A stretch of 37,335 nucleotides of DNA from Candidatus Helicobacter avistercoris. GTDB lineage: Bacteria > Campylobacterota > Campylobacteria > Campylobacterales > Helicobacteraceae. The DNA lies in the NCBI GenBank assembly GCA_019115525.1, contig DXDJ01000018.1:1-37335 (forward strand). Reading direction: 5' to 3'. Positions 29,730 to 37,335 of the stretch are shown here, one piece after another (the first letter of the stretch is position 1; each line of letters starts with the position of its first letter). The translations under genes and the position numbers were made by a program. The notes under the pieces were generated by a model. That model worked only from the letters and a program-made list of their open reading frames with translations. It ran no database searches and had not been told where the DNA came from.

Positions 29730-30611
29730 ATGTTTAACGCACTTAAAAATACTCTTCTTAAAACCACTCAAGCTTTATCAGAGGCTCTTGGAGGGAAGGG
29801 AAAACTAATTGAAAAAGATTTGCTTGAAGAGGCATTGATTGAGAGTGATATTTCTTATGATTTGATTGAGCAGATTCTAAGCTCCCTACCCGCACAAATA
29901 AGCCGTGATGAATTAGAAGTGGCACTCTATCGCTTTTTTCGTGCAGAGAGTTATTATGATTGCCTCTCTTATACTCCCCCAACCCAAAAACCAAATGTTT
30001 TTTTGATTATTGGAGTTAATGGTGCTGGGAAAACAACTACGATTGCAAAACTTGCTAACAAGGCAAAAAAAGAAGGAAAAAAAGTTATCTTAGGGGCAGG
30101 AGATACGTTCCGTGCTGCCGCAATTGAGCAATTAAGACTTTGGGGGGAGAAGCTAGGAGTTGAAGTGATTAGCTCAAAAATTGGTCACGATCCTAGTGCC
30201 ATCGCTTTTGATAGTATCAAAGCTGGACTTGCACGAGGTGCAGATGAAATTATTATTGATACAGCAGGAAGACTACATAATCAAACCAATCTCAAAAACG
30301 AACTAATCAAAATCAGCAATGTTTCTCAAAAAGCTCTTGAGGGTGCAAAAGTGCAAAAACTCCTTATTCTTGATGGCACACAAGGAAGCTCAGCAATCAA
30401 TCAAGCCAAAATTTTCCATGAGATTTTAGATGTGGATGCCGTGATTGTAACTAAACTTGATAGCACAAGTAAGGGAGGGGCGATTTTGAGCATTATCTAT
30501 GAGCTTAAAGTCCCAATAGCCTATATTGGTGTCGGCGAGAGAGAGAGTGATCTCATCCAATTCAATCAAGACGAATATATCCAAACTCTCCTTGATGGGA
30601 TTTTTGAATGA
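29730..30611 (+). CDS. ftsY: Signal recognition particle receptor FtsY
   Basis: 293 aa; [46 protein letters not shown]. Confidence 0.97.
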   Translation: MFNALKNTLLKTTQALSEALGGKGKLIEKDLLEEALIESDISYDLIEQILSSLPAQISRDELEVALYRFFRAESYYDCLSYTPPTQKPNVFLIIGVNGAGKTTTIAKLANKAKKEGKKVILGAGDTFRAAAIEQLRLWGEKLGVEVISSKIGHDPSAIAFDSIKAGLARGADEIIIDTAGRLHNQTNLKNELIKISNVSQKALEGAKVQKLLILDGTQGSSAINQAKIFHEILDVDAVIVTKLDSTSKGGAILSIIYELKVPIAYIGVGERESDLIQFNQDEYIQTLLDGIFE

Positions 30612-31951
30612 GTAAGAAAAAAACCCTACTTTTTGAGTGCCAAAGCTGTGGTTTTCAAAGTCCCAAATGGTTGGGGAAATGCCCTCAATGCAACTCTTGG
30701 GAGAGTTTAATTGAGCTTTCAAGTGAACAAGTAGCTTACTTACAGCACTCTGCAAAATCCCCCATTTCATCCAACACAGCTCGAGCAATTACAGAAATTG
30801 AAAGTGAAGAGTTTGTCAAATTTAGCTCCCTAGAGAGTGAGTTGGATATTGTTTTGGGTGGAGGGATAGTAGCAGGTGGATTGTATCTTATAGGTGGAAG
30901 TCCGGGTGTGGGGAAATCCACCCTACTTCTTAAAGTCGCCTACAATCTTGCAAAAAGTGGAAAAAAGGTTCTTTATGTAAGTGGAGAAGAAAGTGCTGGA
31001 CAAATCAAAAGTCGTGCCCAAAGACTTGAGTGTTTGCATCCAGATTTGTTTCTTCTTAGTGAAATTGAGCTTGAAAATATCCTCTCAAGCCTCTCTTCTT
31101 TTGAGGTGTGTATCATTGATTCGATTCAGACGCTTTTTTCAAACTCAATTAGCTCTGCTCCTGGTTCTGTGGCACAAGTGCGAGAAAGCACTTTTTCACT
31201 TATGCGGATAGCAAAGCAAAAAAATATCGCCATTTTTATCATCGGACACATCACCAAAGAAGGATCAATCGCTGGACCTAGAGTGCTAGAACATATGGTA
31301 GATAGCGTGCTTTATTTTGAAGGAGATCCTAGCAAAGAGCTTAGAATCTTGCGAGGATTTAAAAATCGATTTGGAAATACAAGCGAGGTGGGTATTTTTG
31401 AAATGAAAGAAACCGGACTTGTAAGTGCCAAAGAAGCTTCACGACTATTTTTTGAAAATAAGAAAAAAATGGCAGGAAGTGCAATCACTGTTATTTTGGA
31501 GGGTTCAAGAGCTTTGGTGCTAGAAATCCAAGCCCTAGTGAGCGAAAACAACTATTCTATCCCCAAACGCCTTGCAACAGGGTTTGACCTCAATAGACTA
31601 AATATGCTTCTAGCACTTTTGGAGAGAAAGCTACAAATCCCTCTTAGAGGTTATGATGTATTTGTCAATGTCGCAGGAGGGATAAAAATCAATGAAACAG
31701 GAGCAGACTTGGCAATCATCGCCTCAATCATCTCTAGTTTCAAAAATCGCCCACTCAACCCTACAACAGCCTTTATTGGTGAAGTAAGTCTGATTGGTGA
31801 TGTTAGAGAAGTGGGAAATCTTGATGTAAGACTCAAAGAATTGGCACATTATGGCTTTAGCAAAGCTATCGTGCCAAAAAAACCCAACAATCCAAGTCCC
31901 ATCACTTGCTATGAAGCAAACGAGGTTACAAAGATTATTGATTGGATGTGA
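30608..31951 (+). CDS. radA: DNA repair protein RadA
   Basis: 447 aa; zinc finger [34 protein letters not shown] motif, Lon-like C-terminus. Confidence 0.97.
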   Translation: MSKKKTLLFECQSCGFQSPKWLGKCPQCNSWESLIELSSEQVAYLQHSAKSPISSNTARAITEIESEEFVKFSSLESELDIVLGGGIVAGGLYLIGGSPGVGKSTLLLKVAYNLAKSGKKVLYVSGEESAGQIKSRAQRLECLHPDLFLLSEIELENILSSLSSFEVCIIDSIQTLFSNSISSAPGSVAQVRESTFSLMRIAKQKNIAIFIIGHITKEGSIAGPRVLEHMVDSVLYFEGDPSKELRILRGFKNRFGNTSEVGIFEMKETGLVSAKEASRLFFENKKKMAGSAITVILEGSRALVLEIQALVSENNYSIPKRLATGFDLNRLNMLLALLERKLQIPLRGYDVFVNVAGGIKINETGADLAIIASIISSFKNRPLNPTTAFIGEVSLIGDVREVGNLDVRLKELAHYGFSKAIVPKKPNNPSPITCYEANEVTKIIDWM

Positions 31952-31976
31952 GTGGAGAGCTTTATGCTTCCCACTC
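31950..31976. terminator. Hairpin between convergent radA and sdaA
   Basis: GAGTGG(31950-31955)...CCACTC(31971-31976) with inner AGC/GCT pairing. Confidence 0.5.
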
Positions 31977-33332
31977 TAAAGATGCCAAACCTCCAAGAGA
32001 AGTTTCCTTGTAGCGATGATCCATATCTTTTCCAGTTTGATACATTGTTTTAATCACCTCATCAAGTCCAACTTTTGGTTGACTCTTTCGACTAATGGCC
32101 ATTCGCGCAGCACTAATAGCCTTGATTGCTCCAAACGCATTTCTCTCAATGCAAGGGATTTGCACAAGTCCAGCAACAGGATCACAAGTAAGCCCCAAAT
32201 GATGCTCCATTGCAATCTCGGCTGCTGAGCAGATTTGATAAGCATCTCCACCCATAATATACGTTGCTGCTGCTGCTGCCATAGAACTAGCCGAGCCAAT
32301 CTCTGCTTGACATCCAGCCTCAGCTCCACTGATAGAAGCATTTTTCTTATAAAGCGATCCAATTGCGATTGCAACCAACAAAAAATCTACAACCTTACAA
32401 TCAAACTCGCTCCCATAGAGTGCTTGCAGATAGAGCATAACTGCTGGAACAACCGCACAAGCACCATTTGTAGGTGCAGTTACAACTCGCCCACCAGCTC
32501 CATTCTCCTCAGCAATAGCAATAGCATACAAAGAAACTTGATCTACAAAACTTAGAGGATCTTTTGGATCAAAATCACTCTTAAGAAGCTCAGGTGCTCT
32601 TCTTTTGAGTTTCAGTGGACCAGGTAGTATCCCCTCTGTTGAGCAACCATTACGATAAGAATCTTGCATTGCCTCCCAAATCTCAGAGCAGTATTTTTGG
32701 ATATATTCTTTGGAATTGAACTGCTCCTCATATTCCATAGAAATCTGTGCAATGGTTTTCTTGTGCTTCTCACAAAGAACCAAAAGTTCCTTTGCATTTG
32801 AAAAAGAAATTTTAATATCTTTGTGTTGCTCTTGTTTTGGAGGATTTTTTAGTGCCTCTTCTGTGGCAACAAATCCGCCTCCAACAGAATAATACACTTG
32901 CTCAAGCACAACTCCACCATTGCAATCATACGCACTCACTTTCATTCCATTTTCGTGCAAAGGTAGAAAATCCTGATAAAAAATCACATCTCTCTCATAG
33001 CTAAAATCAATTTCTTTTCTTCCAGCAAGATTGATTTTGTGATTTTGCATTGCCAAAGAGATTGTTTCATCTTTAAGTGATGCACTCAAGTCTTTGGCAC
33101 GGATTCCATTTAGACCAATAATACAAGCCATATCTGTAAGATGTCCCTTTCCTGTAAGAGAAAGCGATCCATAAAGCTCGATTTTTATTCTCTCTACCTT
33201 GCTAACATTTTCTCCTAAAGCATTACAAAACAGATTGCAAGCCAACATTGGCCCCACGGTATGGGAGCTAGATGGCCCTACACCAATCTTAAAAATACTT
33301 AGATTGCTACTCTCTGCCATACCCCACCCCAT
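31962..33332 (-). CDS. sdaA: L-serine ammonia-lyase (iron-sulfur, single chain)
   Basis: 456 aa; FKIGVGPSSSHTVGPM, GCQAEIGSASSMAAAA, GLTCDPVAGLVQIPCIERNA. Confidence 0.94.
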   Translation of the reverse strand: MGWGMAESSNLSIFKIGVGPSSSHTVGPMLACNLFCNALGENVSKVERIKIELYGSLSLTGKGHLTDMACIIGLNGIRAKDLSASLKDETISLAMQNHKINLAGRKEIDFSYERDVIFYQDFLPLHENGMKVSAYDCNGGVVLEQVYYSVGGGFVATEEALKNPPKQEQHKDIKISFSNAKELLVLCEKHKKTIAQISMEYEEQFNSKEYIQKYCSEIWEAMQDSYRNGCSTEGILPGPLKLKRRAPELLKSDFDPKDPLSFVDQVSLYAIAIAEENGAGGRVVTAPTNGACAVVPAVMLYLQALYGSEFDCKVVDFLLVAIAIGSLYKKNASISGAEAGCQAEIGSASSMAAAAATYIMGGDAYQICSAAEIAMEHHLGLTCDPVAGLVQIPCIERNAFGAIKAISAARMAISRKSQPKVGLDEVIKTMYQTGKDMDHRYKETSLGGLASLEWEA

Positions 33333-33335
33333 TTT

Positions 33336-34577
33336 TTATAAGAAGAATTTAGCAACAATACTTGAGATCGCAAGCAATCCTGTGATGACAACAAATGCAT
33401 CAAGTGCTGGATTTTTCCATTTCTCCATATTCTTCACTCTATATACTGCATACACTGGCATCAAGAAAAGGATCACAGCAATGATTGGCCCACCCAAATC
33501 TTCAATGAAACCTAGAATGCTTGGATTGATGTATGCCACGATAATCATAGTTGCATATACAAAGCAAGTTGTGAAAATATTGATTGCTTTAAGGTTTGGA
33601 TTTTCATTTCCGCTCATCTTAATAGCTTTTCTAATAATTCCATTCAACCCCTCTCTAGCACCAAAATAATGCCCAAAGAATGAGCTAACAATCGCTAAGA
33701 ATGCAACAAGTGGTGCACCATAAGATACGATAGGATTATCAAGCTTGTTTGCAAAGTAAGAAAGGATTGGAATATTCGCCTCTCTTGCAGCTTGGAAATC
33801 GTTTGCATCCAAACACATAATACAGCTTACTACAAAGAACATCACAAAGAAAAGGAGCAATCCTGAAGTTCTAAAAAGCACTTGAGAAGCTTTATAAGGT
33901 GCCAAATCCCCATACTCTCTTCTCATTGCAACAGAGAAAGTTGAGATTGCAGGAGAGTGATTGAAAGAGAAAACAAGCACTGGCAAAGTAAACCATACAA
34001 CGCTGATAAATTCTTTTGTGCTAGGAACATTGCTCAAAATCTCAAGTTTCCAGTGAGGAACAAGATAGATTGAGAAAATAAAAAGCACAATGCAAAGTGG
34101 ATAAACAAGTGCATTGCACACTTTTGTAATAAATTCTTCACTCAAAGTCATCACAAACATCATCGCACTAATAAGCACAAAAGCAAGAATTAGACGATTG
34201 AAAGGCTCAAGTCCTAGCTGATTGACAAAGAAACTATCAAATGTGTTTGTAATCCCTACACCATAAGCCAAACAAATAGGATAAATCGCAAAGAAATAAA
34301 GCACGGTGATAAGCAAGCTCACTCCACGGCCAAAATGCTCTTCTGCAGCGTGTGTAATATCTTTGTCAGCTGCACTTGAGGCACAAACAAAGCGACTAAG
34401 CCCTCTATGGCTAAGCCAAGTCATAGGAAAAACAAGCAAAGCCATAATCACAACAGGCCAAAACCCACCAGTTCCTGCTCGAATAGGCAAAAACAAGATT
34501 CCAGCACCAACAGCTGTTCCAAACAAAGATAGCATCCAACGAGTATCAAATCTCGTCCAACTCATCTTCTCACGCAT
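33336..34577 (-). CDS. sdaC: Serine transporter (HAAAP family)
   Basis: 413 aa; TRWMLSLFGTAVGAGILFLPI, FNHSPAISTF. Confidence 0.93.
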   Translation of the reverse strand: MREKMSWTRFDTRWMLSLFGTAVGAGILFLPIRAGTGGFWPVVIMALLVFPMTWLSHRGLSRFVCASSAADKDITHAAEEHFGRGVSLLITVLYFFAIYPICLAYGVGITNTFDSFFVNQLGLEPFNRLILAFVLISAMMFVMTLSEEFITKVCNALVYPLCIVLFIFSIYLVPHWKLEILSNVPSTKEFISVVWFTLPVLVFSFNHSPAISTFSVAMRREYGDLAPYKASQVLFRTSGLLLFFVMFFVVSCIMCLDANDFQAAREANIPILSYFANKLDNPIVSYGAPLVAFLAIVSSFFGHYFGAREGLNGIIRKAIKMSGNENPNLKAINIFTTCFVYATMIIVAYINPSILGFIEDLGGPIIAVILFLMPVYAVYRVKNMEKWKNPALDAFVVITGLLAISSIVAKFFL

Positions 34578-34590
34578 AAAAACTCCTTAA

Positions 34591-34648
34591 AGAGAATGAT
34601 TTGAGTGCAAATCGCACTGAGCAATATTCTAGTATAAAATCATTCTCT
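34591..34648 (-). promoter_or_regulatory. Nested inverted repeats in the sdaC upstream/leader region
   Basis: Outer 12-bp arms AGAGAATGATTT(34591-34602)/AAATCATTCTCT(34637-34648); inner AGTGC(34604-34608)-AAATC-GCACT(34614-34618). Confidence 0.6.
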
Positions 34649-34677
34649 CATTAGAAAACTTCAAAAAAGTGTTTCTT

Positions 34678-35052
34678 TTAGTGCTTCACTTCATAAAGCA
34701 TATATTGGAATCTTTGAGCAATCATCTGTGCTTTTTGCAAGATAATTTGTGTATCAGAGGGATCAAAAATTTGCTTCAAACATTCCTCAAATAGCCCTAA
34801 CCACGCATCAAAAAGCTCTCTTGGAAAAGGAGGTAGCTCAATATGAGCTTTCATAGGATTGCCCTGATAGTCTCCCTCTCCTAGCAACATCCCCATCCAA
34901 AAATTCCCTATCTTTTTCTTATGAGCTTCCCATTTCTCATCACTTGTACCAATTGCATTATTAAAAATCTCTCCAAGTTCCCTATGATTGCGGATTTTGG
35001 CATAGAATACATCCATCAATTTATCGATTTTTTCTTGTGTAATTTGTGACAT
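34678..35052 (-). CDS. Truncated hemoglobin (group III, Ctb-like)
   Basis: 124 aa; FYAKIRNHRELGEIFNNAIG...WEAHKKKIGNFWMGMLLG; ATG 35052 preceded by AAGGAG. Confidence 0.85.
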   Translation of the reverse strand: MSQITQEKIDKLMDVFYAKIRNHRELGEIFNNAIGTSDEKWEAHKKKIGNFWMGMLLGEGDYQGNPMKAHIELPPFPRELFDAWLGLFEECLKQIFDPSDTQIILQKAQMIAQRFQYMLYEVKH

Positions 35053-35109
35053 TTTCACTCCTTGTTTTTAAAAAATTTGGAGCCTTTTAACATACTTTGA
35101 CACATTTTG

Positions 35110-35135
35110 TGTTACAAACTTAACTTTTTGTAACA
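35110..35135. promoter_or_regulatory. Palindrome upstream of truncated hemoglobin gene, over the deaminase stop codon
   Basis: TGTTACAAA-CTTAACTT-TTTGTAACA, 9-bp perfect arms. Confidence 0.45.
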
Positions 35136-36151
35136 TTTTTGAAATTTTGAACTTGTTGCATTAGTTTTTCTTTCTTGTTTTGGGGCAAAAATGATGCTTT
35201 GATTGCATTGACACTCAAATCCACCATCTCTTCCTCACTCAAATCAAAATTTTCAACAATCAATCTAAAATTATCATTCATATATCCACCAAAGTATGAA
35301 GGATCATCAGAATTGATTGTTACACACAACCCCTGCCTTAGTAGCTCTACAAGATTGTGTTCGCTAGGATGCTTGAAGACTTTTAGCTTAAGATTGGAGA
35401 GTGGGCAGACTGTTAGGGGGATATGTTTTTGCTTAAGATACTGCACTAGCTTTGCATCTTCAGTGCATCTCACCCCATGATCAATCCTACTTACTCCCAG
35501 TTCCAAAGCCTCCCAAATATAGCCACTATCCCCCTCTTCTCCTGCGTGAGCCACGAGCAAAAATCCCTCTTGTTTGGCAAGTGAGAAAAGTGTTTTAAAC
35601 TTACTGGGTGGATGCCCCACTTCTGAGCTATCAAGTCCAATGGCAATGATTTTGTCTTTGTAAGGAATGAGGGATTTGAGTGTTTCTATCCCCTCCTCTT
35701 GGCTTAAATGTCGCAAAATACAAGCAATCAGATAGCTACTTATCCCCAGCTCCTCATCTGCTTTTTTCATCGCATCACTAATCCCCCCAATCACATCTTC
35801 TAGATTCACACCTCGCTGTGTATGAGTCTGAGGATCAAAAAAGATTTCTGTATGCACGACATTATTTTCTTTGCACTTAAGTAGATATGCCCAAGTCAGA
35901 GAAAAAAAATCCTCTCTACCAACTAGCACAGAAGCTCCAGCATAATAAAGATCAAGAAATGACTGGAGGTTGTGAAAATTGTAAGCTTCCTTGACTTCTT
36001 CTATACTTTTATAGGGTAGAGGGATATTGTTTTTCTTAGAGAGTGCAAACATCATTTCAGGCTCAAGTGTGCCTTCAATATGTAGGTGAAGTTCTATTTT
36101 TGGGAGTGATTGCAGTCTTGTTGTCATTTTGCTGTCCTTTTGATTTTTCAT
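35120..36151 (-). CDS. Adenosine/adenine deaminase family protein, ADE-subfamily-like
   Basis: 343 aa; [87 protein letters not shown]. Confidence 0.88.
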   Translation of the reverse strand: MKNQKDSKMTTRLQSLPKIELHLHIEGTLEPEMMFALSKKNNIPLPYKSIEEVKEAYNFHNLQSFLDLYYAGASVLVGREDFFSLTWAYLLKCKENNVVHTEIFFDPQTHTQRGVNLEDVIGGISDAMKKADEELGISSYLIACILRHLSQEEGIETLKSLIPYKDKIIAIGLDSSEVGHPPSKFKTLFSLAKQEGFLLVAHAGEEGDSGYIWEALELGVSRIDHGVRCTEDAKLVQYLKQKHIPLTVCPLSNLKLKVFKHPSEHNLVELLRQGLCVTINSDDPSYFGGYMNDNFRLIVENFDLSEEEMVDLSVNAIKASFLPQNKKEKLMQQVQNFKNVTKS

Positions 36152-36194
36152 GGAATTATTGCAAGTTTTTGAGCGTGATTCAAGGAAGCTGTGC

Positions 36195-36200
36195 TAAAAT
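36195..36200 (+). promoter_or_regulatory. -10 element for tRNA-Ser
   Basis: TAAAAT 14 nt upstream of the mature tRNA 5' end. Confidence 0.45.
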
Positions 36201-36214
36201 CACGCCTTTTATAT

Positions 36215-36302
36215 AGACAGGTGTCCGAGTGGTTGAAGGAGCACGCCTGGAACGCGTGTAAGGTGCAAGCCTTCGAGGGTTCGAATCCCTTCCTGTCTGC
36301 CA
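36215..36302 (+). tRNA. tRNA-Ser(GGA), CCA encoded
   Basis: Acceptor AGACAGG/CCTGTCT-G-CCA; anticodon stem CACGC-CTGGAAC-GCGTG (GGA); long variable arm; GGTTCGAATCC T-loop. Confidence 0.97.
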
Positions 36303-36538
36303 TCTATCCTCACAACCTACCAAAACAGCCCTTTTTAGCTTTTTTACTTCAAAACCCTCTCAAAATCACCGAAAATCATGAAAAAATACGAAAAAATCTG
36401 CGTAGAATTTACACAGAAACTTACCAAATTACAGACGGATTAAATCTTGGTAATCAATGCAATCATAACACTGATTTTATAGGAGTTACATGGATTTTCA
36501 ATCTTGATAAAGTTGGAAGAAAACATGGGGAATGCACA

Positions 36539-37154
36539 ATGAATAAAATCTCAAAAGAAGAATTGCTGGACTTTAGATCTGATATCACTTCCATTCTCTC
36601 TCCTAAACGATTAAAGAGCTTTGATGGAAATACAAAGCTACTATGAGAATAGGCTTCTAACTTTAAGAGCTGGACATAAGATTGCTGAAATTGAGGTGTA
36701 TTTGCGAAATATGCTGGACTTTTGCCTCAACAAACTTGAAGGAAAAGATTAGATAAAAACTCCAAGAAGTCTAGCTCTTATCAAAGAAAAAGGAAAAATC
36801 CCACTCCAAGATAAAACTCCCTCCCAAATTCTCTCATCTTTGATGCTTGGAGAACTTGTTAGTCTTATCAATCTTTACAAGATAGAACATTACATGTTTG
36901 ACTTAAGAGATATGGACTTTAAGAAATATCATTGGAGCAATAATGGCTTCTTTAAAATCAATGGCAAAAAGACTTTCTTCTCCAATGTTTCAAAAGTCGA
37001 GATTGTTCTTAATCTCATTAGAGATATAAGAAATCGCTGTTTCCATTGGGAAAACCTAACAAAAGTAACAGTCAAAGAAGATGGAAAAGTCTATCCACGC
37101 ATTACAACCATTTACCCAAAAAATCAACTCCACTTGAGAAAAATCTTGCAGTGA
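36539..37154 (+). pseudogene. Degraded Abi_2 (AbiD/F-like, HEPN) family gene
   Basis: MNKISKEELLDFRSDITSILSPKRLKSF then shift near 36620 into YYENRLLTLRAGHKIAEIEVYLRNMLDFCLNKLEGKD-TAG(36750-36752)-IKTPRSLALIKEKGKIPLQ...LNLIRDIRNRCFHWENL. Confidence 0.75.
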
Positions 37155-37290
37155 TTGAGATATCACTATGTCTATAGAGTTTGGCTAATGACTTGCATAT
37201 TGACATTCTTTCTGGCTTGAGTATTGTCAGACTTTTCTCACTTGCCACAAAAGGACTATCCAAATCAAGCAAATCAAACTCACAAGCAAA
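37106..37290 (-). pseudogene. Possible C-terminal relic of a tyrosine recombinase/integrase
   Basis: Minus frame FACEFDLLDLDSPFVASEKSLTILKPERMSICKSLAKLYRHSDISITARFFSS resembles HDLRHTFAS...SKLLGHSDISITARY; in-frame TGA at 37291-37293. Confidence 0.3.
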
Positions 37291-37335
37291 TCACTTTTGC
37301 AAAAGGATATTTTCTTGCCTTAAAAACCCTCTGCA

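Noticed and set aside
32265-32280. Trinucleotide repeat GCTGCTGCTGCTGCC in sdaA
   Set aside because: In-frame poly-Ala segment (SSMAAAAATYI) of the enzyme; length changes would not shift the frame.
32054-32555. ORFs of 106 aa on both strands within sdaA
   Set aside because: Alternative frames of sdaA; low-complexity Gln/Cys-rich translations typical of spurious ORFs.
36191-36646. 151-aa ORF on + strand
   Set aside because: It translates straight through tRNA-Ser; only its last part (from 36539) belongs to the Abi-like pseudogene.
1-37335. CRISPR array, rRNA operon, IS element or intact prophage
   Set aside because: No regularly spaced repeats, rRNA sequence, transposase ORFs or phage structural genes were seen; only the right-edge relics suggest past mobile DNA.

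Overview
The window is a gene-dense, AT-rich segment of a Campylobacterota chromosome. Helicobacter-like is the best guess from protein motifs and remembered gene order; no search was run. It holds about 39 intact or near-intact housekeeping CDSs, including the partial end of fliE, ftsI, ruvA, fapA/DUF342, murJ, cysS, lnt, cvpA, lysS, glyA, a SPOR protein, and a yraN-hom-aminotransferase-...-rlmB-rsmI-rpmE run. It continues with dnaQ-like, rpe, fbp, modA-TOBE-modB-modC, a soluble PAS-PAS-MCP, trmL, rny, a folate cyclo-ligase, ftsY, radA, sdaA, sdaC, a truncated hemoglobin and an Add/ADE-family deaminase. A tRNA-Ser(GGA) follows at 36215-36302. Right of the tRNA is a decayed accessory region with a broken Abi_2/HEPN-type gene and a possible integrase relic. 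I do not see a clear, intact, undescribed multi-gene system. The most interesting signals are structural. They include a 10-bp palindrome that supplies both stop codons and mirrored C-termini of trmL and rny, and nested inverted repeats in the sdaCA leader. There are also a ModE-like operator upstream of modA, palindromes in the fapA/murJ and hemoglobin upstream regions, a RodZ-like architecture in an uncharacterised protein, and a BdlA-like soluble chemoreceptor.
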